From Shinisaurus crocodilurus (Eukaryota > Chordata > Lepidosauria > Squamata > Shinisauridae), in assembly GCA_021292165.1 (NCBI GenBank), contig JAHFWL010000247.1, positions 1 to 64,000 of the forward strand: 64,000 nucleotides of DNA, given 5' to 3'. This document shows positions 63,290 through 64,000 of this stretch, piece after piece. A program made the position numbers and the translations under genes. Within the stretch, counting starts at the first letter, position 1. Each line of letters starts with the position of its first letter. A model generated the notes under the pieces. That model saw only the letters and a list, made by a program, of their open reading frames with translations, did no database searches and had not been told where the DNA came from.

Positions 63290-64000
63290 GATACCGTTGA
63301 CCACGGTATCCTCCTGGAGGGGTTGGGCTTAGGAGGCACTGTATTGCAGTGGTTCCGGTCCTTCCTCTCTGGAAGGTATCAGAGGGTAGTTCTCGGGGAG
63401 GAGGCTTCGGACCCTTGGCTGCTCACTTGTGGAGTGCCTTAGGGTTCCATTCTCTCCCCGATGTTATTCAACATCTACCTCAAGCTGCTGGGAGCTATCA
63501 TCAGGAGGTTTGGGGTGCAGTGTCATCAGTATGCGGATGACATGCAGCTCTACCTCTGTTTTAAGTCCTCACCGAGGTTGGCCATTGAGACCCTGTCCAA
63601 GTGCCTGGCCCTGGAGTCAGTGGCTGGCTGGATGGGAAGGAACATGCTGAAACTGAACCCCGACAAGACCGAGGTACTTCTGGTGGGGGACAAGGGGAGG
63701 TTAGGGGATGTTGACCTGGTGCTGAATGGGGTACATCTACCCCTGAAGGACCAGGTCCGCAGCTTGGGGGTCATTGACGGAACGTCTCTCCCAACCGTTA
63801 TCTACCCGGACACTACGCTCAACATCTGGGGCCCTCCTCCGATTGCCACCTCCAAGAGAGGCTCGGTTGGTGGCAACGAGGAGGAGGGCCTTCTCGGTGG
63901 TAGCCCCCCAGTTATGGAATCAGCTCCCCACTGAGACCCGCCTGGCGCCAACCTTACCATCTTTTCGGCGCCAGGTTAAGACTTCCCTCTATGCCAAGGC
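63290..64000 (+). pseudogene. L2 LINE reverse transcriptase fragment, running off the window
   Basis: DTVDHGILLEGLGL and WFRSFLSGRYQRVV precede GSILSPMLFNIYLKLLGAII, QYADDMQLY (YADD near 63530), and MLKLNPDKTEVLLVGDKG. A TAG after the CGVP block (near 63438) and an internal deletion near 63775 join it to a C-terminal segment (RAFSVVAPQLWNQLPTETRL). Same family as 16917-18010, opposite strand. It continues beyond 64000. Confidence 0.85.

Overview
The window looks like vertebrate nuclear DNA, most likely from a squamate reptile (lizard or snake). It contains one recognisable host exon in a CpG-rich promoter and is otherwise almost entirely transposable elements. The repeats fit a reptile: CR1 and L2 LINE tails, a 5S rRNA-derived SINE with a CR1-like tail, tRNA-derived SINEs, many palindromic hAT and mariner MITEs, a Gmr1-like Ty3/gypsy element and a DIRS/Ngaro-like tyrosine-recombinase element. 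Nothing bacterial or plasmid-like is present.

Host gene: a CpG-rich block at about 56.7-58.1 kb holds a 26-codon first coding exon on the minus strand (57428-57505), followed by a consensus splice donor. Its peptide looks like the N-terminus of TMCC3, an ER membrane coiled-coil protein. If so, most of 1-57 kb is its first intron and 58-64 kb is upstream intergenic DNA. No other host exon could be supported.

Layout: 0-5.4 kb has a solo LTR and several MITEs. 5456-11877 is a complete, young LTR retrotransposon with an ATTAT target duplication and LTRs about 1% diverged. Its pol order is unusual, with integrase before reverse transcriptase, and its gag is broken. 12-20 kb has LINE and SINE tails and an L2 reverse-transcriptase relic. 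20479-27191 is a minus-strand DIRS/Ngaro-like element with split direct repeats (A1 ... B1 A2 B2), RT/RNase H remnants, an SGNH-hydrolase-like ORF with a 212-bp tandem triplication, nested SINEs and a GC-rich block with a 122-bp tandem repeat. 27.7-36 kb has a LINE fragment, two long non-autonomous hAT elements with 8-bp target duplications and a decayed gypsy pol. 37.9-38.6 kb is a hAT element carrying a piece of the gypsy LTR. 42.5-45.4 kb is a LINE insertion with an internally inverted second copy of its 5' end. 46-56 kb has L2 relics, MITEs, SINEs and a minisatellite. 58-61 kb is a datable nest: hAT MITE, then LINE, then CR1. 62.3-64 kb has L1 and L2 ORF fragments.

The most unusual structures are the DIRS-like element, whose terminal repeats are nearly identical although its genes are dead; the gypsy element, whose gag resembles the vertebrate SCAN domain; and the two hAT elements that appear to have captured foreign DNA. 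All calls come from reading the sequence; no database search was run.
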